Shown: positions 1 to 10,924 of the stretch, in pieces | How the letters are laid out: every line of letters starts with the position of its first letter | Position numbering within the stretch: the stretch's first letter is position 1 | Origin: Achatina immaculata | Taxonomy: Eukaryota > Mollusca > Gastropoda > Stylommatophora > Achatinidae | Length of the DNA: 64,000 nucleotides | NCBI GenBank assembly: GCA_009760885.1 | Contig: CM019696.1 | Span: 46,709,358 to 46,773,357 of the forward strand | Reading direction: 5' to 3' | Translations under genes and position numbers: made by a program | Notes under the pieces: model-generated | What the model saw: only the letters and a program-made list of their open reading frames with translations | Told to the model about the DNA's origin: nothing | The model's database searches: none

Positions 1-603
1 ACTTCTCTCTGTGGCACTGATCTTACAAAACTTCTCTCTGTGACACAGATCTTACAAAACTTCTCTCTGTGGCACTGATCTTACAAAACTTCTCTCTGTG
101 ACACTGATCTTACAAAACTTCTCTCTGTGGCACTGATCTTACAAAACTTCTCTCTGTGGCACTGATCTTACAAAACTTTTCTCTGTGACACAGATCTTAC
201 AAAACTTCTCTCTGAGGCCCGGATCTTACAAAACTTCTCTCTGTGACACTGATCTTACAAAACTTCTCTCTGTGACACAGATCTTACAAAACTTCTCTCT
301 GTGACACAGATCTTACAAAACTTCTCTCTGTGACACAGATCTTACAAAACTTCTCTCTGTGACACTGATCTTACAAAACTTCTCTCTGTGACACAGATCT
401 TACAAAACTTCTCTTTGTGACACTGATCTTACAAAACTTCTCTCTGTGACACTGATCTTACAAAACTTCTCTCTGAGGCCCGGATCTTACAAAACTTCTC
501 TCTGTGGCACTGATCTTACAAAACTTCTCTCTGTGACACAGATCTTACAAAACTTCTCTCTGAGGCCCGGATCTTACAACTTCTCTATGAGGCCCTGATC
601 TAG
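1..603. repeat. 29-bp minisatellite, about 20 copies, cut by the window edge
   Basis: A head-to-tail array of a 29-bp unit starting ACTTCTCTCTGTGRCACNGA and ending TCTTACAAA. Variants alternate GTGGCACTGAT, GTGACACAGAT and GAGGCCCGGAT in the middle of the unit, so several subtypes are interleaved. The last unit is shortened and runs directly into a LINE fragment near 604. The array continues to the left of the window. No coding potential is seen. Confidence 0.95.
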
Positions 604-1215
604 AGAATATCTGAATATCTTGGATCACTACTAACTAATAATGGAGATACAATGAGAGAAATTAAAAGGAGGACATCTATCGCTCTTCAGAAAGTAAAAC
701 AACTAAAGAATCTGTGGAGAGGAACAGACAGAACTACAAAAATAAGATTTTTAGGGGCATGCATCTTTCCCATCGCAACATATGCCTGTGAGACCTGGAC
801 ACTTAACAAAACAGCTGAGAAACACATACATGCTTTTGAATGTAAATGCTACGGAAGAGTTCTTCAAATATCATGGACACAAAAAATAACAAATGTATCC
901 ATACTACAAGAACTTAAATATTGAAGAAGGCTGGCTAGTAAACAGGATTAAACAGAGAAAACTTAAATATTTTGAACACACTAAACTTCATGAGAATTTA
1001 GAGAGGACCGTTTTGGAAGGATACATAATGTGAAAAAAAGGAGAGGAAGATCAAGGCGTAGATGGTTGAATGACCTGCAGATGGATGCATCAGCAACAGA
1101 GCATCTTGCTCACAACCGAGAGGCCTACAGGAGAGCTGTTTGGGAGACAAATTTCAGCAAGGGACATGCAAATGACTGAGTATGCAGTGGAGTTTCCTAT
1201 GAATAAAGAAAATAT
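604..1215 (+). mobile_element. LINE family A, 5'-truncated C-terminal ORF2 fragment
   Basis: Translation gives the post-RT part of a non-LTR retrotransposon ORF2: a LITTNN-like 'YLGS' region, then IALQKVKQLKNLWRGTDRTT, a TYACETW motif, and ECKCYGRVLQISW. After a frame break it continues with RKLKYFEHTKLHENLERTVL and a closing HLAHNREAYRRAV segment ending SKGHAND-stop near 1179. The 652-924 frame is open for 90 codons, after which a stop and a frameshift break it. Reverse transcriptase and endonuclease domains are missing through 5' truncation. Other copies of the family lie at 9485, 15885, 36815, 38336 and 51786. Confidence 0.9.
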
Positions 1216-1788
1216 TAATAAACCGACGAAGCGCAACTCGTGATGCGCGCCGTAAAGTAGCGACCATTTGTTATTGCAGCCGTTATATGTAAATCGAATT
1301 TGAATGTGATAGATTTTACAGAGGTTGTTCATACTACGGTTGTACGTAAGTCGGGCTTTCGTAACTCAGACACTGCCTATAATTGTTGGAAGAGCGGGTC
1401 GGTTGTCGAGATCAGGGTCCTTGAACTGGTAAAAAACCTTATCCAACCCCTTTGCCCACTGCGAAGGGTGATGGTTAAAATCCAAACAGATATGACCGAA
1501 TCCACTCAGGCGTAGAAATGGGCACATGACTTCTCCTAGAGCTGAGGAAAGGAAAAAACACTCCTAGGTGTGTCAGTACGTTAAGGAAGATACCGGCATA
1601 AAAGCCCTAGATGCTGTCATATGCAAGATAGGGCCAACTTTACACTCTACCACTTGCAGTCAGTGCAGGATTTATACCTAAGCTAAAGAAGGTACGGCTT
1701 AGGGTCTTATACACCTTTTAGTATTAAGTGTTTTTGTTTTTTTTTAAACAAAGGGGCTCCCATGTTTTGTATAGCGTAGGGCCTCTGC
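1216..1788. other. Unassigned stretch with a very decayed SINE-like segment
   Basis: No convincing gene. Around 1470-1600 the order of phrases (GTAGAAATGGGCACATGACT, then a GAGCTGAGGAAAGGAAA stretch) resembles the body of the tRNA-derived SINE at 20612-20875. This is read as an old, degenerate copy on the plus strand. The 71-codon frame at 1300-1515 has no recognised similarity. Confidence 0.4.
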
Positions 1789-2245
1789 AAGTCTAAATAT
1801 GATACTGCAGATTTGTATCTCATCAAGTCTAAATATGATACTGCAGATTTGTATCTCATCAAGTCTAAATATGATACTGCAGCTTTGTATCTCATCAAGT
1901 CTAAATATGATACTGCAGCTGTGTATTTATCAAGTATAGATATGATACTGCAGCTTTGTATCTTATCACGTCTAAATATGATACTGCAGCTTTGTATCTT
2001 ATCAAGTCTAAATATGATACTGCAGCTTTGTATCTTATCAAGTCTAAATATGATACTGCAGCTGTGTATTTATCAAGTCTAGATATGATACTGCAGCTTT
2101 GTATCTTATCAAGTCTAAATGTAGTATTTTAGCATACGCCTGCACCAAGTCTAAATTCAGCACTGCAACTTAGGGGCTGCACCAAGTCTAAATTCAACAC
2201 TCCAGCTTAGGGTTGCACCAAAGTCTAAATTCAGCGTTGCTTAGA
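1789..2245. repeat. 36-bp minisatellite directly upstream of the GH18 exon
   Basis: About nine units of AAGTCTAAATATGATACTGC followed by AGCTTTGTATCTTATC (36 bp). About three more diverged 37-bp units (AAGTCTAAATTCAGCACTGC and a GGGGCTGCACC ending) follow to 2245. Because 36 is a multiple of three, the array reads openly in some frames, which is an artefact and not a gene. It ends 45 bp before the splice acceptor of the GH18 exon, so it is intronic if that gene is active. Confidence 0.95.
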
Positions 2246-2290
2246 ATTATTTCTTGTTTATGAAACTTTCTCGACTTTTATTATTGTCAG

Positions 2291-2515
2291 GTACGATGAG
2301 TCCACCTGGGTCAGCTACGAGGACTTGAACAGCATAACCCAGAAAGTCAGCTTTCTCCGGGAATCTCACGTCCTGGGGGTCATGCTCTTCTCTCAATCCG
2401 AGGACGACTTCAAGGGCGACAGTTGCGGCATGGGAAAGTTTCCGGCGTCCCAGCTGGTCTACAACATCAGCAGCATCTACCTGGATGCGCCGCTGTACGG
2501 TGGCACGCCCGTGTG
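2291..2515 (+). CDS. Internal exon of a GH18 chitinase-like gene (C-terminal beta-8 region)
   Basis: The 225-bp segment follows a pyrimidine-rich tract ending TTATTGTCAG and is followed by a GTTAAG donor. Both splice junctions are phase 2, so the exon is symmetric. It translates to YDESTWVSYEDLNSITQKVS, then FLRESHVLGVMLFSQSEDDF and KGDSCGMGKFPASQLVYNIS. This matches the family pattern W-x-x-Y-(D/E)-D...S...K...L...G-x-M...DDF-x-G...C-G-x-G-x-(F/Y)-P at the end of the GH18 TIM barrel. GH18 enzymes hydrolyse chitin; related chitolectins only bind it. The catalytic DxxDxDxE motif would lie upstream, outside the window. Where active enzymes have Trp at the end of strand 8 (GxMxW), this exon has Leu-Phe (GVMLF), so catalysis may be lost or altered. 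Codon use is GC-rich against AT-rich surroundings, as expected of a constrained exon. The true protein start is not in the window; the first base completes a split codon. Confidence 0.85.
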
Positions 2516-3224
2516 GTTAAGCTTCTGTCGAAGCTGTGCTAGAGTCTCCTTAGATACTTCTCTGCCTCTGTTTCTTGGTGGGTTAGTCGTTTGTATTTTT
2601 CTTGCAGATTAAAGTGAATGTTTTGAAAAGTGCACATATTGTTTTGCTTCTGTTTATATTTACTAAATTTCTGTTTATGCGGGGAACTTGGAAGGATCAC
2701 CTGATTGTGTTTGGTGAGCAGGAACGTTTGATTCCATGTGGCGGAATGATTTATGTTTGCGTGTAAACTCCCTTGTATGCTTTACACCAAGTTAAGTGGT
2801 GTGTACTTACGGGAGCATAGGCCGTACCACTCCTGCTCTTTGCTTTACCAAATGGTTAAGCCGTCTCCGCAGAGCCGTGCCTTCTAACGGCTTGTACAGC
2901 TTGTAAGAGCTTTGTGGTTCAATGAGTGTCTGGTATACTGATAGCTAGAGTGGTTGGCCTGTGGTGGCATGACGGATGTCCAGCTTCATTCTTGTTTTCA
3001 AGATCTTCACCACGGCGTCAGCTTAAAGGACTCAACTTATTCACTCAAAAATTCATTATATTCACAAACTCATTCAGCCTCTTATTCACTCGATTGTTCA
3101 GTTCATCTCAGAAGTATTCACTCTGTATCACGACGTGTCTTTGTTTCTTTCCCTGCACTGAAAACATAATGTTTCTTATTTCCTTAACTTCTCTGTTAAC
3201 TCTATGGAGAAAGGTAAATTCCCC

Positions 3225-3500
3225 ATTTCCGCGCCATTAAGGCATGTCGGGAACACAGTTAGGCCCGTATTTCCAAGAGCATCAGCACACGAAGGTGTCA
3301 CGTGGTCAGTATCATGCCTGGCTGCATTTGCCTTCCAAGTTTTCTCTGGTACCCACTTTTTAGAAGCTGGGTAAACTACAGGGGCCTTTTTGATGTGGTG
3401 GTACCCGAAAGAAAAAATCCGCACTTCTGGAACTTGAACCCGGTGCCACCCGATTGAGCCCCTAAAGAACCACTCTGCTAACCAGGCCCCATACACAGAA
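3225..3500 (-). mobile_element. tRNA-derived SINE, minus strand
   Basis: On the minus strand a tRNA-like head (about 3497-3410) carries a B-box-like GGGTTCAAGTTCC. The body follows, including the core phrase CCAGGCATGATACTGACCAC that is shared with the SINEs at 4235, 17625, 20612 and 38985. The 3' side ends in a GCGTGAAAATGGA-like region near 3230. It lies in the presumed intron after the GH18 exon. It is non-coding and would be transcribed by RNA polymerase III if the boxes are functional. Confidence 0.75.
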
Positions 3501-3609
3501 AAAAAGACAGTAAGTAATAATGAAAGCTAGAGAGGAAAAAAAAAAGCATCTTAAAACCAGGTGAGGGACAGTTATGTTAGAGATGGCGAGTTCCTTCTTG
3601 TGTCCTCAG

Positions 3610-3628
3610 GACAGCGGAGCTAATGTAG
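3610..3628 (+). CDS. Candidate terminal exon of the GH18-like gene
   Basis: A good acceptor (CCTTCTTGTGTCCTCAG) ends at 3609. Joining in the phase left by the 2291-2515 exon adds a split Trp codon and five residues (TAELM), then a TAG stop at 3626-3628. An AATAAA signal follows at 3755. The intervening intron of 1094 bp would contain the SINE at 3225-3500. This is inference from splice signals alone: the coding part is too short for homology, and chitinases often have a chitin-binding tail instead, which is not found in this window. Confidence 0.25.
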
Positions 3629-3754
3629 GTTCTGGACAACAAAGAAATGTTCCTCGTACTCTGCGACTTCTGTGGAGAGTAATAAGACGAGATTTTCTTC
3701 AGAAAGATGCTTAGAAAATGAAGTTTTCAATGAATTATTCACGTTTTTTTAAAA

Positions 3755-3760
3755 AATAAA
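3755..3760 (+). promoter_or_regulatory. Possible poly(A) signal AATAAA
   Basis: AATAAA lies within TTTAAAAAATAAACATAAAC, about 127 bp downstream of the candidate stop codon at 3626-3628. It is meaningful only if the proposed GH18 terminal exon is real; the hexamer is common in AT-rich DNA. Confidence 0.25.
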
Positions 3761-4234
3761 CATAAACAAGTAGCTGAAATCTTCTGCGTAGTCGACATCT
3801 TGAGGGCCTTGGCAGGTTATCTGTAGAAAAGATCTTCTACTATAGTTTCCAAATCTAATGGATGAGCTGGTTAAGATAGGCCACAGTGGTTTCTGAAGCG
3901 AAACTAACGGACGGCCTTTTCTGTAGCTGTCAACGGGGCCTAGCTCAACTGCAGGTCCTGGGGGAGGGGCCTCATTACACTCGAGGTATGCGCATACGTG
4001 TTCGACCTTTGACATCAGGATGTTTCAATGTTTTTAGAGAAGTGATTCCAATGTTGTGTCGTTTGTGTTTTGTTGTTGTTTGATCCATTTTCTGTGAGGT
4101 GGAACATTGAGCTTTGCTGTTCTCCTTAGACAGAAAAGCAATGACCACCTGTGTTTGAATTTTCCTTTGAAAGGCAAAGGTAGCCCTGTCAAGCCTTAGA
4201 AGCACATAGGAAAATGATGTTAGTGCCCACATTT

Positions 4235-4425
4235 TCCTTGACCTGTCAGCACATTAGAGATGATATGGTCAGCATCACGCCTGGCCGCCTTTCCTTCCCC
4301 AACTCCAGAAGAAGTCAGGTACCCATTTCTGCAGCTGGGTGACTGGAGCGTTTCCGTCAGGATTCGAACCTCCGACCTTCGCCATGAGAGACTAATGCAC
4401 TAACCACCACTTCCCCACCCAGATG
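4235..4425 (-). mobile_element. tRNA-derived SINE, minus strand
   Basis: The reverse complement begins with a tRNA-like head (TTAGTGCATTAGTCTCTCAT, then GGTTCGAATCC-type B box). It continues through AGAAATGGGTACCTGACTTC, the CCAGGCGTGATGCTGACCAT core and CTGACAGGTCAAGGAAAA. It matches the complete copy at 20612-20875 over most of its length and lacks the 3' tail. Confidence 0.8.
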
Positions 4426-5774
4426 CCCTTTTCTTTGAAAGCTCACTGTGTAAAGCTGGCCAGACTTTCAGGTTTAGAATCTCTAAGTTCTGGAGCCATG
4501 TAAAGCTTCAGATTTTTTTTTCGAATCAAGATTTCTTCCAGCGATCATCGCCTGTAGCAGATTTCACAGCTTAATTAATTCTGTCTTTAATTCTGGGTTA
4601 GGCTGATTGTGTCACTGGCAGTTCGCTCGTTTAAGGCAACAGTTCAAATCTCCATCAAGCCTCTTAGTGGTGATTCTGAAAACAGGGTAAAAAGATTATA
4701 TGAGAATAATCTGCTTGGAAGATTACTTTAAAAATGATATCATGTGTAAATTAAATTAAGTGTTTGGAGAGTGTAAAGTAAATTAAACGGCCTTGAACAT
4801 TGGACTAGGCAAAATGCGAATAATTCTGAAATATACCTTGTGTTGCAGTAGAGTAGTAGAAAATGGAGACAGCACAGAGGACATCAACAGCAGACTTACT
4901 AGAGCATACTGTAATAGAATGACTATTTATAATTTTGTGGCACCCCTGAAATAGTATTGGCGCCAACTAAAATAGTTTTCTACTGGTTTGATTAAATTTT
5001 CTTGTAGAGTACAGTTTCAACTTATAAATTTTTTCTTGTTGTTGGTGTTCTAAAACCACCTAATTTTCTATGTTACACACTGAGAAAATACAACAAGACA
5101 CACAGGCTTCCAACTCCACAGAATAATACAGATACAACAACTTAACATAACTTGGCAGTCTTCCAACCAAAACAAACTGGTCAACAATGAGAATTCCAAC
5201 AAAGCCAACTGGGGTAGTTATATCTTCAGACAACACACATTTATTGATGGACAAAATGAGGGATGAAATTATGAGGATGGAAACGTAGCCATCAGGCTGA
5301 ACAGAATTCACAATGACAATGCCCGGCGTGAGAGAACTCTACGCCATATGGGTGAAAACCTTACAATGTCCTATACACATAAAATCATACTTACAACGTT
5401 CCACATAAAACCTCAGCCATCACAAGAAAAACTAAATCCTCCAACTAACTACCAACAAATTGCCACTGCTAAAAACTCTTCCTAAACGAAATTCCATCTA
5501 CATCAAAACTACTAAAGTTCTTCCTACCACACAAACAAGTAAGGCTCCTGCTACAACAAACAAGTAAGGCTTTTTTAAAGACTAATCGTGAGTGGTATTT
5601 ATACCATCCCTACCCACTCAGTTTTCTCCATGCTGCACGCTTTTCCCAAGACCCCCGCTCAATTGTCTCAACCAACCTACCATTCAAACAAGGGTACTCA
5701 CTCTATTAATTATTTCCTAAATACCAATCCTGCTTATAACTCCTAGCCAAGAGCAATACTGCTATAATACCAGG
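4426..5774. other. No gene recognised
   Basis: AT-rich sequence with many stops. A weak tRNA-like patch (4605-4680, GTTCAAATCTCC) may be another decayed SINE head. Around 5050-5560 the text resembles decayed coding sequence (polar, Asn/Thr-rich on both strands) but no family could be named. Short frames at 3749-4232 and 5060-5311 show no domain. Confidence 0.4.
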
Positions 5775-6300
5775 CTTTTGCAGTGCTGCAAACTATATGG
5801 AAATCTAAAAAACTAAGCATAAATATGAAAATCAAGATATTTAAGAGTAATGTTCTAAGTGTACTACTCTATGGAAGTGAATGCTGGAAAATCACCAAAA
5901 CCATAGAAAACAAGTTGAGTTCTTTCCAGACTAAATGTTTACGAAGAATTAGAAAAATATTTTGGCCAAACACCATAAGAAATAACATCTTATTGGCAGA
6001 AATGCAGATGAAGCCACTGACAACAATTATTGAGGAAAGACGCTGGCGATGGTTGGGACATGTGCTCCGAATGACTGACAACTCACTACCAAAAATAGCA
6101 CTAAGATGGACACCACAGGGGAACAGAAGTAAGGGTAGACCAAAAGAGACATGGAGAAGAACAACAGAAAGGATGTTGAGCAATAGAGGTTTCACCTGGG
6201 CAAGAGCAGAAAAAAGGCGAAGGACAGGCATTTATGGAAAACCCTTGCGGAAGCCCCATGTGCCCTGGGCACTAAAGGTTCAGAGAGAGAGATACCTTGT
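5775..6300 (+). mobile_element. LINE family D, C-terminal ORF2 fragment with AG-rich tail
   Basis: A 179-codon open frame (5783-6322) reads as the C-terminal part of a non-LTR retrotransposon ORF2: KIKIFKSNVLSVLLYGSECW, CLRRIRKIFWPNTIRNNILL, then RRWRWLGHVLRMTDNSLPKI and GNRSKGRPKETWRRTTERML. The WLGHVLRM and KGRPKETWRRT motifs are typical of the region after the reverse transcriptase domain. The RT core is missing through 5' truncation. The 3' end runs into GGTTCAGAGAGAGAGA, the family tail. Copies on the minus strand lie at 19508 and 24603. Confidence 0.9.
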
Positions 6301-6419
6301 TTTGCGCTGTAGAAATTTGTAAATTTATATTGTTCTTTGCATCGCCCGAGTCGAATTAAAAGACTGAATTCTTAAATAATCATTTTCCGAAGCGACTGTA
6401 AGGAAATTCTCCACGTTTG

Positions 6420-6820
6420 ACAGATAATAATATCCGCGGAACCTGGACTCTAAGCAAAAACTTGGAGAGAAGAATGAAAGCTGTAGGAATGTGGATCTAC
6501 AAGGAAGTAGGTCACATACGGAAAAATGAAAAGAACACATGTACAAGTATTAGAACAACTCCAGGTGCGATGTGAACTTCTTAGGGAAATAAAGATCGAG
6601 GAAAAAAAGTACTTTGACCCTATCAAAAGATACAACAACATAGTGCAGACCACTGGAAGAAGAGGTGGAAGGAAAAGGACGGAGAAGTAGACAGAGATGT
6701 AGATGAGAAGATAACATACGAGAGTAGAGAGGACGCAGCCTGACTGAAGGAGAGGAAAGTGAAGATTCTTTACAGTCAACCTTCGCTCTGAATACGCCAC
6801 ATGATGCTGATAATGATCAT
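6420..6820 (+). mobile_element. LINE family J, strongly decayed C-terminal fragment
   Basis: With frame changes the plus strand gives RTWTLSKNLERRMKAVGMWI, then an IRTTP..C..L.EIKI segment, then remnants of GRR.GRKR. and an RTQPD-like end near 6745. The order matches the post-RT region of LINE ORF2. At least three frame breaks make it a pseudogene. The antisense frames of 73 and 134 codons here are shadows. Confidence 0.6.
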
Positions 6821-7065
6821 CTGCCAAAACATCAAATGAAAAAAAAAACAACACTTATTTCAAATGTGTAAATGTTTTTTCATAGTGCCATGTAAAATAT
6901 ACAAATAAACTGACGTTAAATGTATTTTGCACATTTGAAATAAGTGAACCTTTCTCATGTTCATTATCATCATCATGTGGCGTCATTTAATTTCTGCAGT
7001 TTTTCTTTCACACGTTATGAAAATTTCAATAGTACATAGAACTGTTACAGTTGCAGTACACAGAA

Positions 7066-7391
<326 letters not shown>

Positions 7392-7514
7392 GAACTTTAT
7401 TAACTCCTCTATAGATATGACCTCTTCAGTTTTTCTTTTCTTTGATTTGGACTTTGAACGCGACGGCTGAGAGTTGGATAGTCTCAGGCCCTCTTCTGTT
7501 TTTAAACGAATATT

Positions 7515-7640
7515 CCTGCAATCAATCAATCAATCAATCAATCAATCACGTGCCATGCCGCGTGTCGTTGGCGATCATTTCTCTCCACAATTCCCTGTCT
7601 TTAGAATTGATTATGAGACTCGCCGGTGAGTTTCTTCGTC
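7515..7640 (-). mobile_element. LINE 3' end with (TGAT)n tail
   Basis: The minus strand reads SKDRELWREMIANDTRHGT followed by a stop and then (TGATTGAT)n at 7520-7548. This is the usual ending of several LINE ORF2 proteins in this window (compare RVLWRSIIANASRHGT at 57041). Only the last 30 or so codons are recognisable. It abuts the HM repeat at 7641. Confidence 0.75.
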
Positions 7641-7960
7641 TGGCTAATGAGGTAAGGACTGCCATAGCCGTTATCGTGGCGGAGTCTGCTAAAGAAGCAT
7701 TGCACATCCCGGCCCGCTGTATAGCTCAAGTTAGGGGCTGAAATAACAGCTGCCATAACCCACTCCCAATCCTACACGATCCTGTGTCTCAACATCTTCA
7801 TCACATCGGCTATAAAGAGCATCAGCTCTCAGTTCCAGGGAGATTGAAGAAGATAGGTGACTAAGTAACTGGACGCCGGACATACTTGTCAGACATTTTG
7901 TTTTCTTAGTACATGATGCAGTAGGAGATGCTGCGGCACTTTCCAAAAAGAGGAATGGGG
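7641..7960 (-). repeat. Interspersed repeat HM (unclassified), copy 1
   Basis: The minus strand carries GATGTTGAGACACAGGATCG, TTATGGCAGCTGTTATTTCA, GCTTCTTTAGCAGACTCCGC and CTCATTAGCCAG in the same order as the plus-strand copies at 12019 and 61083. One 71-codon frame (7731-7946) covers part of it, but the other copies are not conserved in that frame, so coding is unproven. It may be the 5' or middle part of an element whose 3' end is the LINE tail at 7515-7640. Confidence 0.65.
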
Positions 7961-8476
7961 TAGTTTGTGTGAAGGTAGAAGGCTGGAAATGGGAGGGTAG
8001 TTTGTGTGAAGGTAGAAGGCTGGAAATGGAAGGGTAGTTTGTGTGAAGGTAGAAGGCTAGAAATGGGAGGGTAGTTTGTGTGAAGGTAGAAGGCTAGAAA
8101 TGGGAGGGTAGTTTGTGTGAAGGTAGAAGGGTGGAAATGGGAGGGTAGTTTGTGTGAAGGTAGAAGGCTAGAAATGGGAGGGTAGTTTGTGTGAAGGTAG
8201 AAGGCTAGAAATGGGAGGGTAGTTTGTGTGAAGGTAGAAGGCTAGAAATGGGAGGGTAGTTTGTGTGAAGGTAGAAGGCTAGAAATGGGAGGGTAGTTTG
8301 TGTGAAGGTAGAAGGCTGGAAATGGGAGGGTAGTTTGTGTGAAGGTAGAAGGGTGGAAATGGGAGGGTAGTTTGTGTGAAGGTAGAAGGGTGGAAATGGG
8401 AGGGTAGTTTGTGTGAAGGTAGAAGGCTGGAAATGGGAGGGTAGTTTGTGTGAAGGTAGAAGGCTGGAAATGGGAA
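7953..8476. repeat. 37-bp minisatellite, about 14 copies
   Basis: The unit is GGGAGGGTAGTTTGTGTGAA plus GGTAGAAGGCTGGAAAT (37 bp). Copies differ mostly at GGCTGG/GGCTAG/GGGTGG. A run of about 14 G follows at 8510. Open frames through it (for example minus 8242-8580) are repeat artefacts. Confidence 0.96.
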
Positions 8477-8525
8477 ATGAGTGTTAAAAAAAAAAGCTTT
8501 TGTTTCTTAGGGGGGGGGGGGGGAG

Positions 8526-9235
8526 GGGAAAATGAAGCACTTTTTAAAAATGTTTTCAGATAAATGATTAGCTTTTTCATTTCCTGTTATTATTTTTTGC
8601 AGATTAAATTTTGTTGTGTATCAACATTTCTCAGCAATTTTTTGAGCTCCATGATGTCTAGAATGTTTAATTTACTTTATTTATCCTTTGAATAACTCAT
8701 TTATCCAGATATCATTTAAAAAGACCTTTTTTAAACAATCTTCTAGGACTGTAATTACAAGGTATCCTGTTCATCTTCTCCTCCCTATTTTTCAAGATTC
8801 TCGCCAGTATATCATTTATCAAGAGTCTTATCTTAGAATAATCTTATCTTTAGAATCGTTTTTTTTAAGGGCAGAATATTAGGTTAAGGTTAAAAGAAAA
8901 TGATACAAGTTACAAATTCCCACACCACGTCAAATGTTCCCCACCCCAACCCCATGCTGATTACAGCAGAAACACCGTTCTTACATTGAAGTGGAGTTCA
9001 GTTACATCTCCCTCCACCGACGGCTACACATTCCAAGTCCGGTTCAATGTGACCAAAGCACATCCTTTTCATTTCTGGCATTGAAGCCGCCCAAGGGAAT
9101 CTGCAAATAGTCTTTTCTAATTCCCTTTTGAAATCGTGCCACAGGCAGTCCTGGGAACTGCTGGTCCCAGGCAAGGAGTTCTAAGTGTTTGTATGAAACT
9201 GGCGCGGTCTTCGTTACAAATTCTTTTCGTTTTTG
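8526..9235. other. No gene recognised
   Basis: Unique AT-rich sequence. Short frames such as 8688-8882 (64 codons) show no domain, signal peptide or splice context. The phrase TGGAGTTCAGTTACATCTCC near 8991 and its surroundings were not matched elsewhere in the window. Confidence 0.4.
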
Positions 9236-9268
9236 TTTGAATTTTATAATGCAGGTGAAGAAAACTGT

Positions 9269-9436
<168 letters not shown>

Positions 9437-9484
9437 TATTATAAAGCAGTACACCATTCGTCTTTTCCCCCCTCTATTTCTATC

Positions 9485-9775
9485 TTTAAAAGATTAAAGA
9501 TTAAAAAGATTAAAGAGAGAAAACTTAAATATGTTGGACACATTAAACGTCATGATAACCTAGAGAAGACCGTTTTGGAAGGGTACATAATAGGAAAAAG
9601 AAAAAGACGAAGACCAAGTCGAAGATGGCTGCAAGACATCGTTGATGATCTGCAAATGGATACATCAGCAGCAAGTCATCTTGCTCACAACCGAGAGACC
9701 TACAGGAGTGCTGTTATGGAGGCAAAGTTCCACAAGGGACTTGCAAATGAATGAATGAATGATTTCTATCTTTCT
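9485..9775 (+). mobile_element. LINE family A, 3'-terminal fragment with (AATG)n tail
   Basis: The frame reads [75 protein letters not shown] and FHKGLANE, then stop. The tail is GAATGAATGAATGA. This copy preserves the C-terminus without interruption and so is a useful reference for the family's 3' end. It is 5'-truncated just upstream of the [10 protein letters not shown] motif. Confidence 0.92.
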
Positions 9776-10528
9776 TTATTTCAGTTGGCCAGGACAGATC
9801 TTACGTTAGGCAGACATTATTAACTGCTCGACTGCTAAGAGCCATTAAAATACCCTTTCTGAAAAAAAAGGAAAAGAATAAAACTAAAATCGCAGTAATC
9901 TTATAGTTTTGTTCTGTGGTTGTGAGTTGGCAATGTTAAACTTTGATAAGCTCGATAAACCCGAAAAGTAAGCATGGAGTCTTTTCCGGGTCAAACAAAG
10001 CCACGGTGCTTTTCAGTAACAAAAAGTGTTCGTGTGTCTCGGATATTATTCGGTAGGATGGCGTAGTAGAGTCTGGTAGGACAGAGCATTTGGGCATCAA
10101 CCACACGGTGACCCGCCATCTCTGTTCAAGAGGAAAGAGCCGGAAACAAAATATGTCGAAGCCCGGACTGAATGTCATGGTAACAGTAGGATAATAATTG
10201 TATATCGACACAAGAACATGCTCTGTTAGTTTATGTAGGCGGGACCGAGTTCCCTCTTGCCTCAGTGACTTATCAGATTCCCTACATCAGCAGAGGAACG
10301 CTGTAGTCGGGAAGGTTGTAGTGTTTTCCTGAATGTTGTATTTAATTAAAAATAAGAAGGGACAAGCCCGGTCTCTAGGCCCCCTTAAAATGTCCAGGCC
10401 CCATTTATTCAACCTCAGGGACCCCCTTTCCCCCATAGTCAGGCCCGCAATGAACTGCTTTTGACTCGAATTCAATAACTCATATTATATTTTCTTTGTT
10501 TTTCTTCGTCGTCTTCTTCTACTTAAAT
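9776..10528. other. No gene recognised
   Basis: Unique sequence with short frames (minus 9936-10211, 91 codons; minus 10287-10475) that lack any recognised motif. The phrase GTCTCTAGGCCCCCTTAAAA near 10371 and the following CCAGGCCCC text look repeat-like but have no second copy in this window. Confidence 0.4.
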
Positions 10529-10735
10529 AAGGAAAGAAATAGACAGAAAGAAATATAGAAAGAAAGATGAAAAGAAAGAAAGAAAGAAATATACAAAGAA
10601 ATATAGAAAGAAAGATAGAAAGAAAGAAAGATAGAAAAAAAGACTGAAATATAGAAAGAAAGAAAGAAATACAGAAAAAAAGAAAGATAGAAAGAAAGAA
10701 AGAAAGAAATATAGAAAGAAAGAAAGAAATGCTTC
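10529..10735. repeat. Purine-rich imperfect array (AAAGAAAG with ATATAG/ATAGAA units)
   Basis: AAAGAAAGAAATATAGAAAG-type sequence repeats imperfectly for about 200 bp with strong strand asymmetry (almost no C on the plus strand). The minus-strand FFLSFYLS frame is an artefact. Confidence 0.9.
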
Positions 10736-10924
10736 AAAGACCTGTTAACTTACCCACCTGTAAAAGTTTCTTTTGTTTACTTTCTTTACCTGCACAGAAT
10801 GAACATGGCAGACACCAAACGAATATTAACAAAATGTTCAAACTGTCTCTCATGTCTTAGCTAAGACATTAATATTCCAGATTAAGCACCAGAAAGTACT
10901 AGACTCTTTGTGCGCCCCAGCCAC

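Noticed and set aside
1..603. CRISPR-like array
   Set aside because: Units are contiguous with no unique spacers, and the genome is clearly eukaryotic; the same holds for all other arrays in the window.
5869..6231. Minus-strand 120-codon frame, and the equivalent at 19538-19879 plus
   Set aside because: Antisense shadows of the LINE D ORF; their mutual similarity only reflects the repeat.
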